Assembly (NCBI RefSeq): GCF_003268775.1
Contig: NZ_QLSU01000001.1
Location: forward strand, 62,001 to 126,000
Direction: 5' to 3'
DNA length: 64,000 nucleotides
Source of the DNA: Paraburkholderia unamae
GTDB taxonomy: Bacteria > Pseudomonadota > Gammaproteobacteria > Burkholderiales > Burkholderiaceae
The notes under the pieces were generated by a model. That model worked only from the letters and a program-made list of their open reading frames with translations. It was not told the DNA's origin and ran no database searches. Of this stretch, positions 37,263 through 46,237 are shown piece after piece; position 1 is the first letter of the stretch; each line of letters opens with the position of its first letter. The position numbers were made by a program, and so were the translations under genes.

Positions 37263-37550
37263 TCAAAAGCCGCTGGCTGCGCGCTCGGCGGCAACACTGC
37301 GCATCTTGACGGACGCTGCCGAAATCGAGCGGGGCTCGAGTTTCACCATGTCCTGCGCGAACATGTCCTGACGCAGTTCGCCTTGCTCGTCGAACCACTG
37401 GCAAATGAGCCAGTGGCCGCTCGCGAAACCTACCGGACCGGCGTACATGACGGTCATGCGCGGGCCGCCGGACTTCAGGGTGACGACGTCGCCAATTCCG
37501 GCCATGATGGCGCGCTGCGTTTCGGCAACGTCGATGGTCGTATCAAGCAT
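37263..37550 (-). CDS. YodC-family DUF2158 protein
   Basis: The protein has 95 residues from MLDTTIDVAETQRAIMAGIG, with GGGGA upstream. The DUF2158 core is GDVVTLKSGGPRMTV followed by WLICQWFDEQGELRQDMFAQDMV, a small beta-barrel of unknown function found in E. coli YodC. An N-terminal segment of ~18 residues and a C-terminal tail flank the core. The reading frame stays open to 37910, but that extension overlaps an AT-rich leader and reads as an Arg-rich non-protein. It is a single gene converging on lysE. Confidence 0.7.
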   Translation of the reverse strand: MLDTTIDVAETQRAIMAGIGDVVTLKSGGPRMTVMYAGPVGFASGHWLICQWFDEQGELRQDMFAQDMVKLEPRSISAASVKMRSVAAERAASGF

Positions 37551-38099
37551 GAGGTTCCCCGGATAAAAAGACACACAGAGAAAAACCTGAGCGGGCATTG
37601 CGCCCCGCTTCCAGGCCGCCCTTTCGATAATGGGAATGCGGCGGTGATTAATAAGTTTCGCAAGATTAACAACCCGATTTAAAGCACGCAAGCAATTTCC
37701 ATAAACCATGTGGAAAACCCTGTTATTGAATCGCGCTCGCAGCCATTGCGGAATGCCCTCACGCATAAATTGCGGTCGGCGCCGTGCATGCGCAGCAAAA
37801 GCTACCGGACGGGCTTCCAGCCAAACAGTCTTATTATTTGAACCATCCTGACAAAATGCCACACCGCTTTTTTCGCTAAATCCATCGGTGCGCTGGCACA
37901 TTAACCGCATGGTTCAAAAATCCGAAGCCGATGCAGCCTGGGTGAAAACGTTTCCCGCTGCGATAAACCGCCCGTTCGTTTTATTTTTTTGACTAATGGG
38001 GAGTCAGGGCGCGAGCGTTCGACATCAGCCGATTAACCGAACGATTTCAAAAGCAGCTCGCATGAAATATGGTTGTCACGTTAATGATATTTGCAGCGC
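37551..38099. other. AT-richer intergenic region upstream of the YodC gene
   Basis: This 549-base stretch is clearly richer in A/T than its surroundings (for example TTTTATTTTTTTGAC near 37979). It holds the YodC promoter and ends at the terminator of the next operon. No convincing gene or RNA was recognised. A long leader for the YodC message or a small RNA is possible, but I see no proof. Confidence 0.35.
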
Positions 38100-38134
38100 A
38101 AAAAAAAGCCCCACCCGGCAAAACCAGGTGGGGC
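38100..38134 (-). terminator. Rho-independent terminator of the C45-aminotransferase-CMD operon
   Basis: On the minus strand, stem GCCCCACC/GGTGGGGC (38134-38127 with 38115-38108, loop of 11) runs directly into eight T's (38107-38100). It lies 29 bases past the CMD gene stop. Confidence 0.9.
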
Positions 38135-38162
38135 GTCGCGAGCGAGGCGCGCCGTGCAGCGC

Positions 38163-38729
38163 TTATTCGGCGAACGGCAGCGTCGTCTGGCCCTGCGCGC
38201 GCATGCCGAAGACGTTCAGCGTCATCGCGACGAGCGCGTAATAACCCAGCAGCCCGACCAGGTTGATCGTGGTTTCGTGACCGAAACGTTCGATGGCGCG
38301 CGCGTAGGTGGCGTCGGACACGCGCTTCGCGTCGTATAGCTCGGTCGTGAACGCGTAGATCAGCGCGTCGTCAGGTTCGTCAAAATGCGGGGTCGCACCG
38401 GTGCGGATCTGCTCCGCCAGCGCCTCGGGCACGCCCGCCTTCAGCGCGATGGGATAGTGGATGTACCACTCGGCCTGGGCTTGCCAGCGTGCGGCCGTGA
38501 CAAGAATCGCGAGTTCGGAGAGGCGCAGCGACAGGCCGGTCTGATAGCGGCAGAACGCGCCGAGGCGCTGCGCGTGTTGCGCCAGCTCCGGGCTGTGGAT
38601 CCAGCCCAGGAACGGCCCGTTGAGGTTGCCGCGCGGACCGGAAAGGATTTCGTCCAGCACGGCCTTCTGCTCGGGCGACGCCTCTGCTGCGTCGAAGGCG
38701 GGAAGCCGCGAGGTCGCGTTTTGTGTCAT
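38163..38729 (-). CDS. Carboxymuconolactone decarboxylase-family protein
   Basis: The 188-residue protein starts MTQNATSRLPAFDAAEASPEQ. It is an all-helical CMD/AhpD-like fold: GPFLGWIHSPELAQHAQRLGAFCR, LSLRLSELAILVTAARWQAQAEWYIH and GLLGYYALVAMTLNVF. The CxxC redox pair of AhpD is absent, so it is probably a lyase- or isomerase-type member of unknown substrate rather than a peroxidase partner. It is the last gene of an operon with the aminotransferase and C45 hydrolase, and is followed by a strong terminator. Confidence 0.85.
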   Translation of the reverse strand: MTQNATSRLPAFDAAEASPEQKAVLDEILSGPRGNLNGPFLGWIHSPELAQHAQRLGAFCRYQTGLSLRLSELAILVTAARWQAQAEWYIHYPIALKAGVPEALAEQIRTGATPHFDEPDDALIYAFTTELYDAKRVSDATYARAIERFGHETTINLVGLLGYYALVAMTLNVFGMRAQGQTTLPFAE

Positions 38730-38829
38730 CGATGGACTCCGTTGGTGATCATGGCCGGTCGCCCGCGACCGGTTGCGGTCGGCGAGCGCGGCGGACAGTT
38801 AGTTGCACATCAATCTCACGCGCCAAAGC

Positions 38830-40206
38830 TCATGCCGGGCGCGCCACGCCCGTCGCGTCGAGCGCACCGTCGATCGCTGCGGCAAGCCGCTCGACGATGG
38901 TCTCGATGTTCTGCGCCGTGCAGATGAACGGCGGCGCGAGCAGCACATGATCGCCGTTTTTGCCGTCCACGGTGCCGCCCATCGGGTAGACCATCAGGCC
39001 GCGCGCGAACGCCTCGCGCTTGATCGCCGCGTGGAGCCTGAGCGCCGGGTCGAAACTCGCTTTCGTGGCGCGGTCCTTCACCAGTTCGACGCCCACGAAA
39101 AGGCCTCGCCCGCGCACGTCGCCCACGTAGGGATGCGCCGCATAGCGCTCGCGCAGGCTCGCGCGCAGTTGCTCGCCACGCGCGAGCACGTTGTCGAGCA
39201 GTTTCTCTTCGGCAATCACGCGCTGCACTTCGAGCGCCGCCGCGCACGCCGTGGCGTGCCCGATATAGGTGTGGCCGTGCTGGAAGTAGCCGCTGCCGCC
39301 CACGATCGTCTCGTAGATGCGCTGGCTCACGAGCGTCGCGCCGATCGGCTGGTAGCCCGCGCCCAGACCCTTCGCGATCGTGAGCAGATCGGGCGACACC
39401 CCGTCCTCCTCGCAGGCGAAGAGATAGCCGGTGCGCCCCATGCCCGACATGATCTCGTCGAGGATCAGCAGCACGCCGTAGCGGTCGCACACCGCGCGGA
39501 TCTTGCGGAAGTATTCGCGCACGGGCGGCACCGCGCCGGCCGTTGCGCCCACCACGGTTTCCGCGACGAAGGCCGCAACCGTGTCGGGCCCGAGTTCGAG
39601 GATCTTCTGTTCGAGTTCGTCGGCGAGACGCTGTGCGTAGGCCTCGTCGGTTTCGCCCTCGTGACGCTCGCGGTACGCGTAGCACGCGCTCACGTGATGC
39701 GACTCGATCAGGATGGGCAGGAACGGCTCGCGGCGCCAGGCGTTGCCGCCAATCGCGAGCGCGCCGAGCGTGTTGCCGTGGTAGCTCTGGCGGCGCGCGA
39801 TGAAGTGGCGGCGCGCCAGTTCCCCCTTCTCCACGAAATACTGGCGCACGAGCTTGAGCGCCGCCTCGATCGCCTCCGAGCCGCCCGACACGAAGTACAC
39901 GTGGTCGAGCCCCTTGGGCGCGGCGGCGATCAGATGATCGGCCAGTTGCTCCGACGCCTCGGTCGTGAAGAACGAGCTGTGCGCGTACGGGAGTTGCTGC
40001 GCCTGGCATTTGATTGCGTCGATCACACGCTGGTTGCTGTGGCCGAGGCACGACACGGCAGCGCCGCCGCTGGCGTCGAGGTAGCGCTTGCCGGTGGAGT
40101 CGATGATCTCGATGCCTTCACCCGCCACCGCGACGGGCAAGGTTTGCTTCGGCATCCGATGGAACACTTTGGTTGGGGACGCCGGAGTCTGGGACGCGTT
40201 GCTCAT
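38830..40206 (-). CDS. Class III PLP-dependent aminotransferase
   Basis: The 458-residue protein starts MSNASQTPASPTKVFHRMPK. Class III marks are GGAAVSCLGHSNQRV, FVSGGSEAIEAALKL, YHGNTLGALAIGG, the cofactor Asp in LLILDEIMSGMGRTG, and the Lys-bearing TIAKGLGAGYQPIGA. It moves an amino group from an amine or omega-amino acid to a keto acid. It lies 28 bases after the C45 hydrolase gene and 100 bases before the CMD gene. The amine may be the one freed by the hydrolase (inference). Confidence 0.9.
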   Translation of the reverse strand: MSNASQTPASPTKVFHRMPKQTLPVAVAGEGIEIIDSTGKRYLDASGGAAVSCLGHSNQRVIDAIKCQAQQLPYAHSSFFTTEASEQLADHLIAAAPKGLDHVYFVSGGSEAIEAALKLVRQYFVEKGELARRHFIARRQSYHGNTLGALAIGGNAWRREPFLPILIESHHVSACYAYRERHEGETDEAYAQRLADELEQKILELGPDTVAAFVAETVVGATAGAVPPVREYFRKIRAVCDRYGVLLILDEIMSGMGRTGYLFACEEDGVSPDLLTIAKGLGAGYQPIGATLVSQRIYETIVGGSGYFQHGHTYIGHATACAAALEVQRVIAEEKLLDNVLARGEQLRASLRERYAAHPYVGDVRGRGLFVGVELVKDRATKASFDPALRLHAAIKREAFARGLMVYPMGGTVDGKNGDHVLLAPPFICTAQNIETIVERLAAAIDGALDATGVARPA

Positions 40207-40234
40207 GAGTTTCCTCGCTGAAATCGGTGAATGT

Positions 40235-41299
40235 TTAGCGGGCCGCGCCATCCGCGCGCCGCGTGTTCGAGTCGACAAGCAGGCCGAGCACCCGCGCGCC
40301 GCCCTGCCAGACGTCGAATGCGACGCTGCCGGGCGCGAGGCGCATGCAGGCCGTGGCGAGCGTGTTCTCGTCGTCGGGGTCGTGCGGGTCGTCGCGGAAG
40401 ATCGGCAGGCCGCGGCCCGCACGGTCCTGAAGCGTCCGCACGAAAGCCGCGCCGTCGGGCTGCGCGCCGAGCGCGGGCAGCAGTTCGGCGAGCCGCGCCT
40501 GGCGGTCGCGCGACGAATCGGTGACGATTTGCGCCTCATCCTCCGAGCCCGCGTGAATCAGGTGATTCGCGTGGCCCGAGGGCGCCGTGACCTCGATCGC
40601 CGAGCAGCGCGGCGCGGTCGCCTCGACGCTGAAAATGCGCACCTCGCCAGCCGCGTCCGTGCCCCCAATCGTGTGATGAAAGCCGCTCGCGCGCGGCGTG
40701 TCGCGCAGCACGGCGAGCGCCTCGTCGAGCGACGCGCAATCGAGCACGGCGCGCGACAGGATCATGCGGGGCACGCCCGCGCGGGGCTCGCGAATGCGCA
40801 CGTTGTTGATCGCCTGCGCGAGCCCGGCGCGATTGGCCGCGAAGGTATGCCCCGGCAGCGAGCCCGGATAGTAGAAGCTCACGAAACCGGGCTTTCCCTC
40901 CGGTTCGACCTCCACCACGCAGCATTGGCCGAGCAGCCAGGGGTCGCCGTCCTCGTTGTGTGCGATCAGGCCGCCTTGCGGCGTACGCGCCGCGAGCGTC
41001 GTACAACCGTCCGGCGCGTTGTGAATCAGCTCGCCGCGACAGTTCCAGAGGAACAGGTCGTCGGCGGGCCAGTCGAGCGCCTGCGCCATGGCGTCGATTT
41101 CGGCGACGTGGGCGGGAAAGTGTTGCTCCGCGGCAGCGCGCAACTGCCGGGCGAACGCGCTGCCGCGCCAGCGGCTCACCGCCTGCCAGGCGCCGCTTTG
41201 CGCCATGTAGTCAGCGAAAACCGGCTTCACGAGCGCGCCGAGCTGCCCCCCGATCGACTCGGGCGAACCGGCCACGCGGAATGTCTTGAGTTCCTGCAT
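40235..41299 (-). CDS. C45-family (acyl-CoA:6-APA acyltransferase-like) N-terminal Cys hydrolase
   Basis: The 354-residue protein starts MQELKTFRVAGSPESIGGQL. The block DDLFLWNCRGELIHNAPDGCTTLAAR and HNEDGDPWLLGQ is characteristic of family C45. In this family the Cys before the TT (here ~98) becomes the catalytic N-terminus after self-cleavage. Relatives include penicillin acyltransferase and acyl-amide hydrolases, so it probably cleaves an N-acyl bond. It is the first gene of the operon with the aminotransferase. A consensus-like promoter with a palindromic operator lies 46-75 bases upstream. The open frame to 41452 covers that promoter and is rejected. Confidence 0.83.
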   Translation of the reverse strand: MQELKTFRVAGSPESIGGQLGALVKPVFADYMAQSGAWQAVSRWRGSAFARQLRAAAEQHFPAHVAEIDAMAQALDWPADDLFLWNCRGELIHNAPDGCTTLAARTPQGGLIAHNEDGDPWLLGQCCVVEVEPEGKPGFVSFYYPGSLPGHTFAANRAGLAQAINNVRIREPRAGVPRMILSRAVLDCASLDEALAVLRDTPRASGFHHTIGGTDAAGEVRIFSVEATAPRCSAIEVTAPSGHANHLIHAGSEDEAQIVTDSSRDRQARLAELLPALGAQPDGAAFVRTLQDRAGRGLPIFRDDPHDPDDENTLATACMRLAPGSVAFDVWQGGARVLGLLVDSNTRRADGAAR

Positions 41300-41344
41300 C
41301 GATTTTCTCGCTTCGTTCGAGCTATTCGTGTTCCTATGCTCCGC

Positions 41345-41374
41345 TTTATACGCCTCAACAACATATGTTGTCAA
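41345..41374 (-). promoter_or_regulatory. Promoter of the C45 operon overlapped by a palindromic operator
   Basis: On the minus strand -35 TTGACA (41374-41369) and -10 TATAAA (41350-41345) have an 18-base spacer. The perfect 14-bp palindrome ACAACATATGTTGT at 41358-41371 overlaps the -35 and spacer. A 12/14 copy sits in the promoter of the upstream RpiR-family regulator gene, which points to that regulator as the repressor. Confidence 0.78.
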
Positions 41375-41508
41375 TTTAATCGATATCAGCAACAAATATG
41401 ACAGAAACAGCCGACGCGAAGCCGGGCGCCGTCTTGCAACGGCGCCCGGCAACGTAGAAACGTGGAAGCACCGGAAGGGGAAACGGCGCGCCCCGCCCTC
41501 AGGGAGCC

Positions 41509-42369
41509 TCAGGGAACATAAGCGCCGCGCGCGTTGAGCGAGCGCTCGGCCTGTTCGAGCTGCGCGATCGCGCCCGACCCTTCGAGCGCAAGCAGATGCG
41601 CGACGAGCGATTCCGCCAGCGCCGTTGCGGCCACGAGCGAGGGGAAAAACGAGGGGCTTTCGTGCGTGAAGATCAGCGCCTTGTCGGCGTTCAGCGCGAT
41701 CGGGGCGACGGCGCTGTCGGTGATCGCGATCAAGCGGCTGCCTCTCGCCAGCGCGGCCTCTGCCACGCGCACCGCCTCGACCGAGTACGGCGCGAAGCTG
41801 ACAACAATCGTTGCGCTATCGCGCTCGATGCCGAGCAACTGCATTTCGAGCGTGCCCGCCTCCCCGCCCAGCAAGGAAACCGAAGGCCGGAACAGACGAT
41901 AGCCATACACGAGACCGAACGCCACCGCGTAGCACGAGCGGAAACCGGCCACGTGCACGTGCTTCGCGCGGCGCAACACGCGCGCCGCCTCGACCATCGA
42001 GCGCGTATTGTGGGCGGCGCTCGCCTCCAGGTTGTGCTGCTGCGCGGCGAGCAGATCGCGCGCGAGGCCGTCTTTCGCGCTACCCGCCACGAGCGAGCGG
42101 GCGCGGCTGGAGAGCGGCTCCGGCCGGGTGCGCACGCGCGCGACAAACAGGTCGCGCAACTCGTTCCAGCCCGGAAAGCCGAGTTGCTGCGAGAGCCTCA
42201 CGAGCGAGGCGGGCTGCACGCGGGCGCGCTCGGCCACCTTGCGCATGGACGAAACGGCGACTTCGTCGGGATGATCGAGCAGGAAGGCAGCGCCGGTCTG
42301 GAACTGCGGGCTCAAATCGGAAAAACGCGCGCGGATCAGCGCGGCGAGCTGGTCGAAACTGTCTGGCAT
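41509..42369 (-). CDS. MurR/RpiR-family transcriptional regulator
   Basis: The 286-residue protein starts MPDSFDQLAALIRARFSDLS. The N-terminal RpiR helix-turn-helix (residues ~5-80) includes HPDEVAVSSMRKVAERARVQ and SLVRLSQQLGFPGWNELRDLF. The C-terminal SIS domain (~120-260) includes HVHVAGFRSCYAVAFG and SRLIAITDSAVAPIA, which in the family binds a phosphosugar but here may sense another ligand. It precedes the C45 operon on the same strand. Matching palindromes in both promoters suggest it controls itself and the operon. Confidence 0.9.
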   Translation of the reverse strand: MPDSFDQLAALIRARFSDLSPQFQTGAAFLLDHPDEVAVSSMRKVAERARVQPASLVRLSQQLGFPGWNELRDLFVARVRTRPEPLSSRARSLVAGSAKDGLARDLLAAQQHNLEASAAHNTRSMVEAARVLRRAKHVHVAGFRSCYAVAFGLVYGYRLFRPSVSLLGGEAGTLEMQLLGIERDSATIVVSFAPYSVEAVRVAEAALARGSRLIAITDSAVAPIALNADKALIFTHESPSFFPSLVAATALAESLVAHLLALEGSGAIAQLEQAERSLNARGAYVP

Positions 42370-42390
42370 GCTTCGCTCGGGCAGTGGGTG

Positions 42391-42428
42391 ACAACAAATG
42401 TTATCACTCGTGTTGCCGGATGTTGCAA
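42391..42428 (-). promoter_or_regulatory. Autoregulated promoter of the RpiR gene
   Basis: On the minus strand -35 TTGCAA (42428-42423) and -10 GATAAC (42405-42400) have a 17-base spacer. The 14-mer at 42391-42404, ACAACAAATGTTAT, matches the C45 operator in 12 of 14 positions and covers the -10, a position suited to repression. The start codon follows ~22 bases later. Confidence 0.68.
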
Positions 42429-42527
42429 GTCGGGACAGATGCGGGCCTGCCTCATTGCTTGCAAAGGACGCTGTCCCGAAGAATCGTTATTCCGGAAAGA
42501 CATCCGGCGAACGCTGCGGCGCCAAGG

Positions 42528-43433
42528 TCAGGGCGCAAATCCCAGTGAGAGCGTGTAATCGGCTTCTTCCTTCGCGAACTGCGCCAAGGCAGATATAAAC
42601 GCGCGGGTATCGTCCGTTCGCCACTTGAAGCAATACTCAATACTCGGCAGTTCGGGGACCGTTTTGAAGGCATTGAGCTTCCCGGACTCGACGAAGTTTC
42701 GCATGAACAGGCGCGGCAGAAAACTGATGCCAACGTCAGCCAGCGTCAGCCCAACAATCGCGCTCAGGCTGTTGCACGCGAGAACGCGCCGGCCATGCAC
42801 CTTGTTGGATGCGGCCCATGACTCGTATGCAGCCGTCAAACGGGATTCTGCCGTCTGCGTCAGTATCGGGTATTGCGCAATGTTCTCCGACTTCAAAACC
42901 GTGCCAAGCGGAATCCGCCTTGGCGACGACATCCACGCGAAGTCCAGCATCGCCAAGGGCACTGAGCTGAGTGTCGGATTGTCTTCACTGCTTTGCGGAA
43001 GAATTGCAAAATCGATCTCGCCTCGCACCAGACGTCGCTCAAGGCCGGCCGCGAGGTCGACATAGGGCTCCAGCGCAAGGTCGGGGTGTTCGTTCGTGAT
43101 TCGAGCGACGAACTTGGGAAACCAGGTCAGTGCAGTCAGTTCGCTCACACCGAATCGGCAAAGACCGGAGAGTCGCTGCGGCGTGCCGAGAAGATGATGG
43201 ATTTCGCCCTCGAACTGAAGAATCTTGTGGGCATGTCCGAGTATCCGGGTGCCATGCTCTGTTAGCACAGACCGCTGCGCCGAACGGTCGAACAGCGACG
43301 CGTTCAATGCCGCTTCGAGTTCTGCGATTCGTTTGGAGAGCGTCGATTGCGTGACGTGGAGGCGCGTGGCGGCGACCGAAAAGCTGCCAAGGGTCGCCGC
43401 CCAATAAAAGGCCTCAAGCTGTTTCAAAGTCAT
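42528..43433 (-). CDS. LysR-family transcriptional regulator
   Basis: The 301-residue protein starts MTLKQLEAFYWAATLGSFSV at ATG 43433; the longer frame has a poor leader. The LysR helix-turn-helix is at residues 1-60 (AATRLHVTQSTLSKRIAELEAAL), and the ligand-binding domain is at ~90-295. It lies 96 bases downstream of the MFS transporter gene on the same strand. It probably controls that gene and the divergent dehydrogenase-RraA pair in response to their substrate. Its codons are visibly less GC-biased than those of genes before 42 kb. Confidence 0.9.
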   Translation of the reverse strand: MTLKQLEAFYWAATLGSFSVAATRLHVTQSTLSKRIAELEAALNASLFDRSAQRSVLTEHGTRILGHAHKILQFEGEIHHLLGTPQRLSGLCRFGVSELTALTWFPKFVARITNEHPDLALEPYVDLAAGLERRLVRGEIDFAILPQSSEDNPTLSSVPLAMLDFAWMSSPRRIPLGTVLKSENIAQYPILTQTAESRLTAAYESWAASNKVHGRRVLACNSLSAIVGLTLADVGISFLPRLFMRNFVESGKLNAFKTVPELPSIEYCFKWRTDDTRAFISALAQFAKEEADYTLSLGFAP

Positions 43434-43529
43434 ATGGCGTTGGGTTAGCTGCAAGGGAGCGCGTGTTTCCGGCGTCCCATTATAGGAGCCCCCGAATCGG
43501 CTCCGGTGCCCAACCCCGCGCATGTGACG

Positions 43530-44918
43530 TTACGCGCTTCGCTCGACAAGTCGCTTGCTTTCAACGTTCGAGCTTGCGCGCGCAATGTTTTTGTCGCCGG
43601 ACGCGGCGCTTCGCGGTTCGATGATGCTGAGGAGCAACAGAAACGTCGCGGCCGAACACGCAGCGAGGAACGCAAAGACCCACTGCCAACCGGACTTGTC
43701 AAGGATGAGGCCGACAATGAAAGGCGCAAACGCGCCACCCAAAGATCCGCCCGTGTTCACGATAGATGCGGCCAATGGCACCTTGTCGCGCGTGGCAATA
43801 CCCATCGGATAGACGAGGAACGTCGAGTAACCGAGGTTCAGAAGGACGCCGGCGGCGAAGAAAAGCAGCGCCAGCAGGTACGGGTTGTTGGGTGCGAACA
43901 GGAGCGCGTACATCATGCCGATAGTGGCAACCGATGTAATCATCATGACCGGCTTGCGACGCCGCGCGAATACCGTATCCGAGAGCCAGCCGCCCACGAC
44001 ATTACCCACAATGGCGCCCACCCACGGTGCCGACGCCACCGCCCCCATCTTCATCACCGAGAAGTGCTTGACGCTCACAAGATAGGTCGGCACCCAGGTC
44101 ATGATGGAGTACGTGATGCCGACCAGGAAGAAGTAGCCAAGCGCGCACCCCCAGATGTTCCACGAACCAAAAATTGACCGACTGGTGGACAGCAAGGTGA
44201 CCTGTCTCGTGCGAACGATGCGGTCGACCCACGAATGCTCGGCGGTCGGTCCGATTGCTCTAGCGCTACTTGCTTCGCGATCGGGTTCCGTCGCCTTGAT
44301 GTAGTCGACCTCACTCTGCGAAACACGCGCTGACGCCTTCGGCTCGTCACGAACCAGCCAGAGCCAGAGCACCGAAGTGATGAGCCCGGGGATGGCGAAG
44401 AGATAGAACACCTCCCGCCAGCCAAACTTCAACAACAACACTGCGCAAAGCGGTGGCACGAATGCGGGGGAGAATTTGATCGACGCCATGAAGACGCCTG
44501 CGGCCAGGCCCTTTTCCTGGGGCGGAAACCAACGGTTAATAGTCGAAACAATGCCGATGTTAATGGGCCCCTCCGCGAAACCGAGCACGGCTCTCGCAGC
44601 CTTCAGCTGAAAGACGCTCCCTGCGACGCCCATGAAAAGAGTCGACAGAGACGTCAAGACCATTGAGCCCACCATGAGGCCCCTCACGCCCAGCTTGCCG
44701 AAAAGATATCCCGCGGGAATCTGGACGATGGCGTAGGCGAAATAGAAAAGACTTGCCATTGCGCCTACGTCGGTGTTGGTGAGGTGGTACTCGCCACGGA
44801 TGGTCGGAATGACCACGCCGAGATTAGCCCGGTCCGCGCCAGCAATCGTGTACGTAGCGAAAATCATCGCGAGCACAATCCATCGGTAGCCCGTTCGGGC
44901 GTCGTTACTACGCTTCAT
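43530..44918 (-). CDS. MFS transporter, anion:cation symporter type
   Basis: The 462-residue protein starts MKRSNDARTGYRWIVLAMIF behind AAGGAGA. It has about 12 membrane segments. Family marks are ADRANLGVVIPTIRGEY, the loop 2-3 motif GYLFGKLGVRGLMVGS, and PPQEKGLAAGVFMAS, as in the sugar-acid and organic-anion symporters (ACS family, such as D-galactonate or phthalate carriers). It probably imports a hydroxy or keto acid used by the divergent dehydrogenase and aldolase. An upstream in-frame start at 45035 is unlikely. Confidence 0.88.
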   Translation of the reverse strand: MKRSNDARTGYRWIVLAMIFATYTIAGADRANLGVVIPTIRGEYHLTNTDVGAMASLFYFAYAIVQIPAGYLFGKLGVRGLMVGSMVLTSLSTLFMGVAGSVFQLKAARAVLGFAEGPINIGIVSTINRWFPPQEKGLAAGVFMASIKFSPAFVPPLCAVLLLKFGWREVFYLFAIPGLITSVLWLWLVRDEPKASARVSQSEVDYIKATEPDREASSARAIGPTAEHSWVDRIVRTRQVTLLSTSRSIFGSWNIWGCALGYFFLVGITYSIMTWVPTYLVSVKHFSVMKMGAVASAPWVGAIVGNVVGGWLSDTVFARRRKPVMMITSVATIGMMYALLFAPNNPYLLALLFFAAGVLLNLGYSTFLVYPMGIATRDKVPLAASIVNTGGSLGGAFAPFIVGLILDKSGWQWVFAFLAACSAATFLLLLSIIEPRSAASGDKNIARASSNVESKRLVERSA

Positions 44919-45271
44919 TCTGTGTCTCCTTCTGGGCCGTTTCATCGCGCTCAACTGTCCGGTTCTTCCGACCGTGACGCATCCTAAGGCCTTTGTAAGA
45001 CCACATGAAAGCGACATTTGTCGATGTTCGGGCATGCATTTTTCGACTTACGTAAATCACCTGATTGACTTTTACAGACTGAAATCGAGCAAAGATGAAC
45101 GGGGCAATCATGTGCCAGTTCAACGCCCATGTTAGGAGCAGGTGGATTCAATCAGGGTTAGCCCGGACAGTCGTGAACGGAATGCTCCGGAGTCGAAAAA
45201 TGTCGCTACATCGAGCCCTGTCGGAGCTCGTATTCTTGGTTCCACCACCTGGTCAACAGCGGAACTCGCAC
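44919..45271. promoter_or_regulatory. Divergent promoter region of the MFS-LysR and dehydrogenase-RraA operons
   Basis: This 353-base region contains a short inverted repeat CGACA-TT-TGTCG at 45012-45023 and the palindrome TTACGTAA at 45048-45055. Both are reasonable LysR-type binding elements. TTGACT at 45064-45069 could be a -35 for the rightward operon, but the -10 is weak. No gene is seen. Confidence 0.35.
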
Positions 45272-46228
45272 ATGAACGTTTTCATCATGGACCCCATCGC
45301 CCCGAGCGCAGTTGAACGGCTGTCGGGCGTCCACACGGTCGTCGACTACCCCGCCTCTCGTAGCCAGGACTGGCACGCCAACGCCGATGCCGTCATCGTC
45401 AGAACATTCGAAGTCCGGGCTGCCGATCTTCAGAAGTCGAAAAAACTCAAGATAGTCGCGAAGCACGGAACGGGTGTCGACAACATCGACATCGAGGCTG
45501 CGTCGGAAGCGAACGTCCTCGTGACCAACACCCCTGGCGCGAACGCGAACGCGGTTGCCGAATACGCGCTCGCCATCACGCTTGCGCTGGCCCGCAAAAT
45601 TTCTGTGGCTGACAGGGCATTGCGCACGCCGAAGCAGGTCAAGCTGCAAAGCGGGATTGAGCTCAGTGGAAAAGCCGTGGGCTTGCTGGGATTCGGCGAC
45701 ATCGGTCGCCGGACAGCACGCCTTTTCAGGGCTGCTTTCAGTGCCGAGCTCCTGGCCTATGACCCGTTCGCTCCGGATTCAGCTTTTGAAGAACTGGGCG
45801 CGACTCGTGTCGCGACAATCGAAGAACTGCTTCCCCGATGCGACGTCGTCAGCCTGCATCTCCCGCTTCTGGCCACCACACGAAATCTGATTGGCAGTGC
45901 TCAATTCCAGCAGATGCGCAACTCAGCGCTATTCATCAATGTCGCGCGTGGCGGCATTGTAGATGAAGCCGCGTTGTATCAAGCATTGGTCAACGGGCAA
46001 ATCGCCGGCGCTGCCAGCGATGTCTTCGAAACAGAACCCGTTCCGGTGTCTCACCCACTGCTCGGGCTCGACAACTTCATCGCCTCTCCGCATATCGCGG
46101 CCAGTAGCAGGGAATCCCTCGAACGAATGGGGAATGCAGCCGCGAACGCCGTTATTGAAACACTGGATGGCCACATGCCCTCCCACCGTGTCTTTCCCAA
46201 AACCCAAATCCTCAACACTCCTGCTTGA
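45272..46228 (+). CDS. D-2-hydroxyacid dehydrogenase
   Basis: The 318-residue protein starts MNVFIMDPIAPSAVERLSGV. The D-isomer-specific dehydrogenase fold is clear. It shows the catalytic-domain segment KHGTGVDNIDIEAASEANVLVTNTPG, the NAD-binding GLLGFGDIGRRTARLF, the catalytic Arg in INVARGGIVDEAAL, the Glu in DVFETEPVP and the His in ASPHIAASS. It oxidises a 2-hydroxy acid or reduces a 2-keto acid (phosphoglycerate or malate-like). It is coupled to RraA with a 9-base gap, so together they probably convert an imported sugar acid to a keto acid for aldol cleavage. Confidence 0.9.
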   Translation: MNVFIMDPIAPSAVERLSGVHTVVDYPASRSQDWHANADAVIVRTFEVRAADLQKSKKLKIVAKHGTGVDNIDIEAASEANVLVTNTPGANANAVAEYALAITLALARKISVADRALRTPKQVKLQSGIELSGKAVGLLGFGDIGRRTARLFRAAFSAELLAYDPFAPDSAFEELGATRVATIEELLPRCDVVSLHLPLLATTRNLIGSAQFQQMRNSALFINVARGGIVDEAALYQALVNGQIAGAASDVFETEPVPVSHPLLGLDNFIASPHIAASSRESLERMGNAAANAVIETLDGHMPSHRVFPKTQILNTPA

Positions 46229-46237
46229 TTTCATTCA

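Noticed and set aside
37551..37910. N-terminal extension of the YodC gene
   Set aside because: It is AT-rich, Arg-rich in translation and lacks any YodC homology. The compact 95-residue form fits the family.
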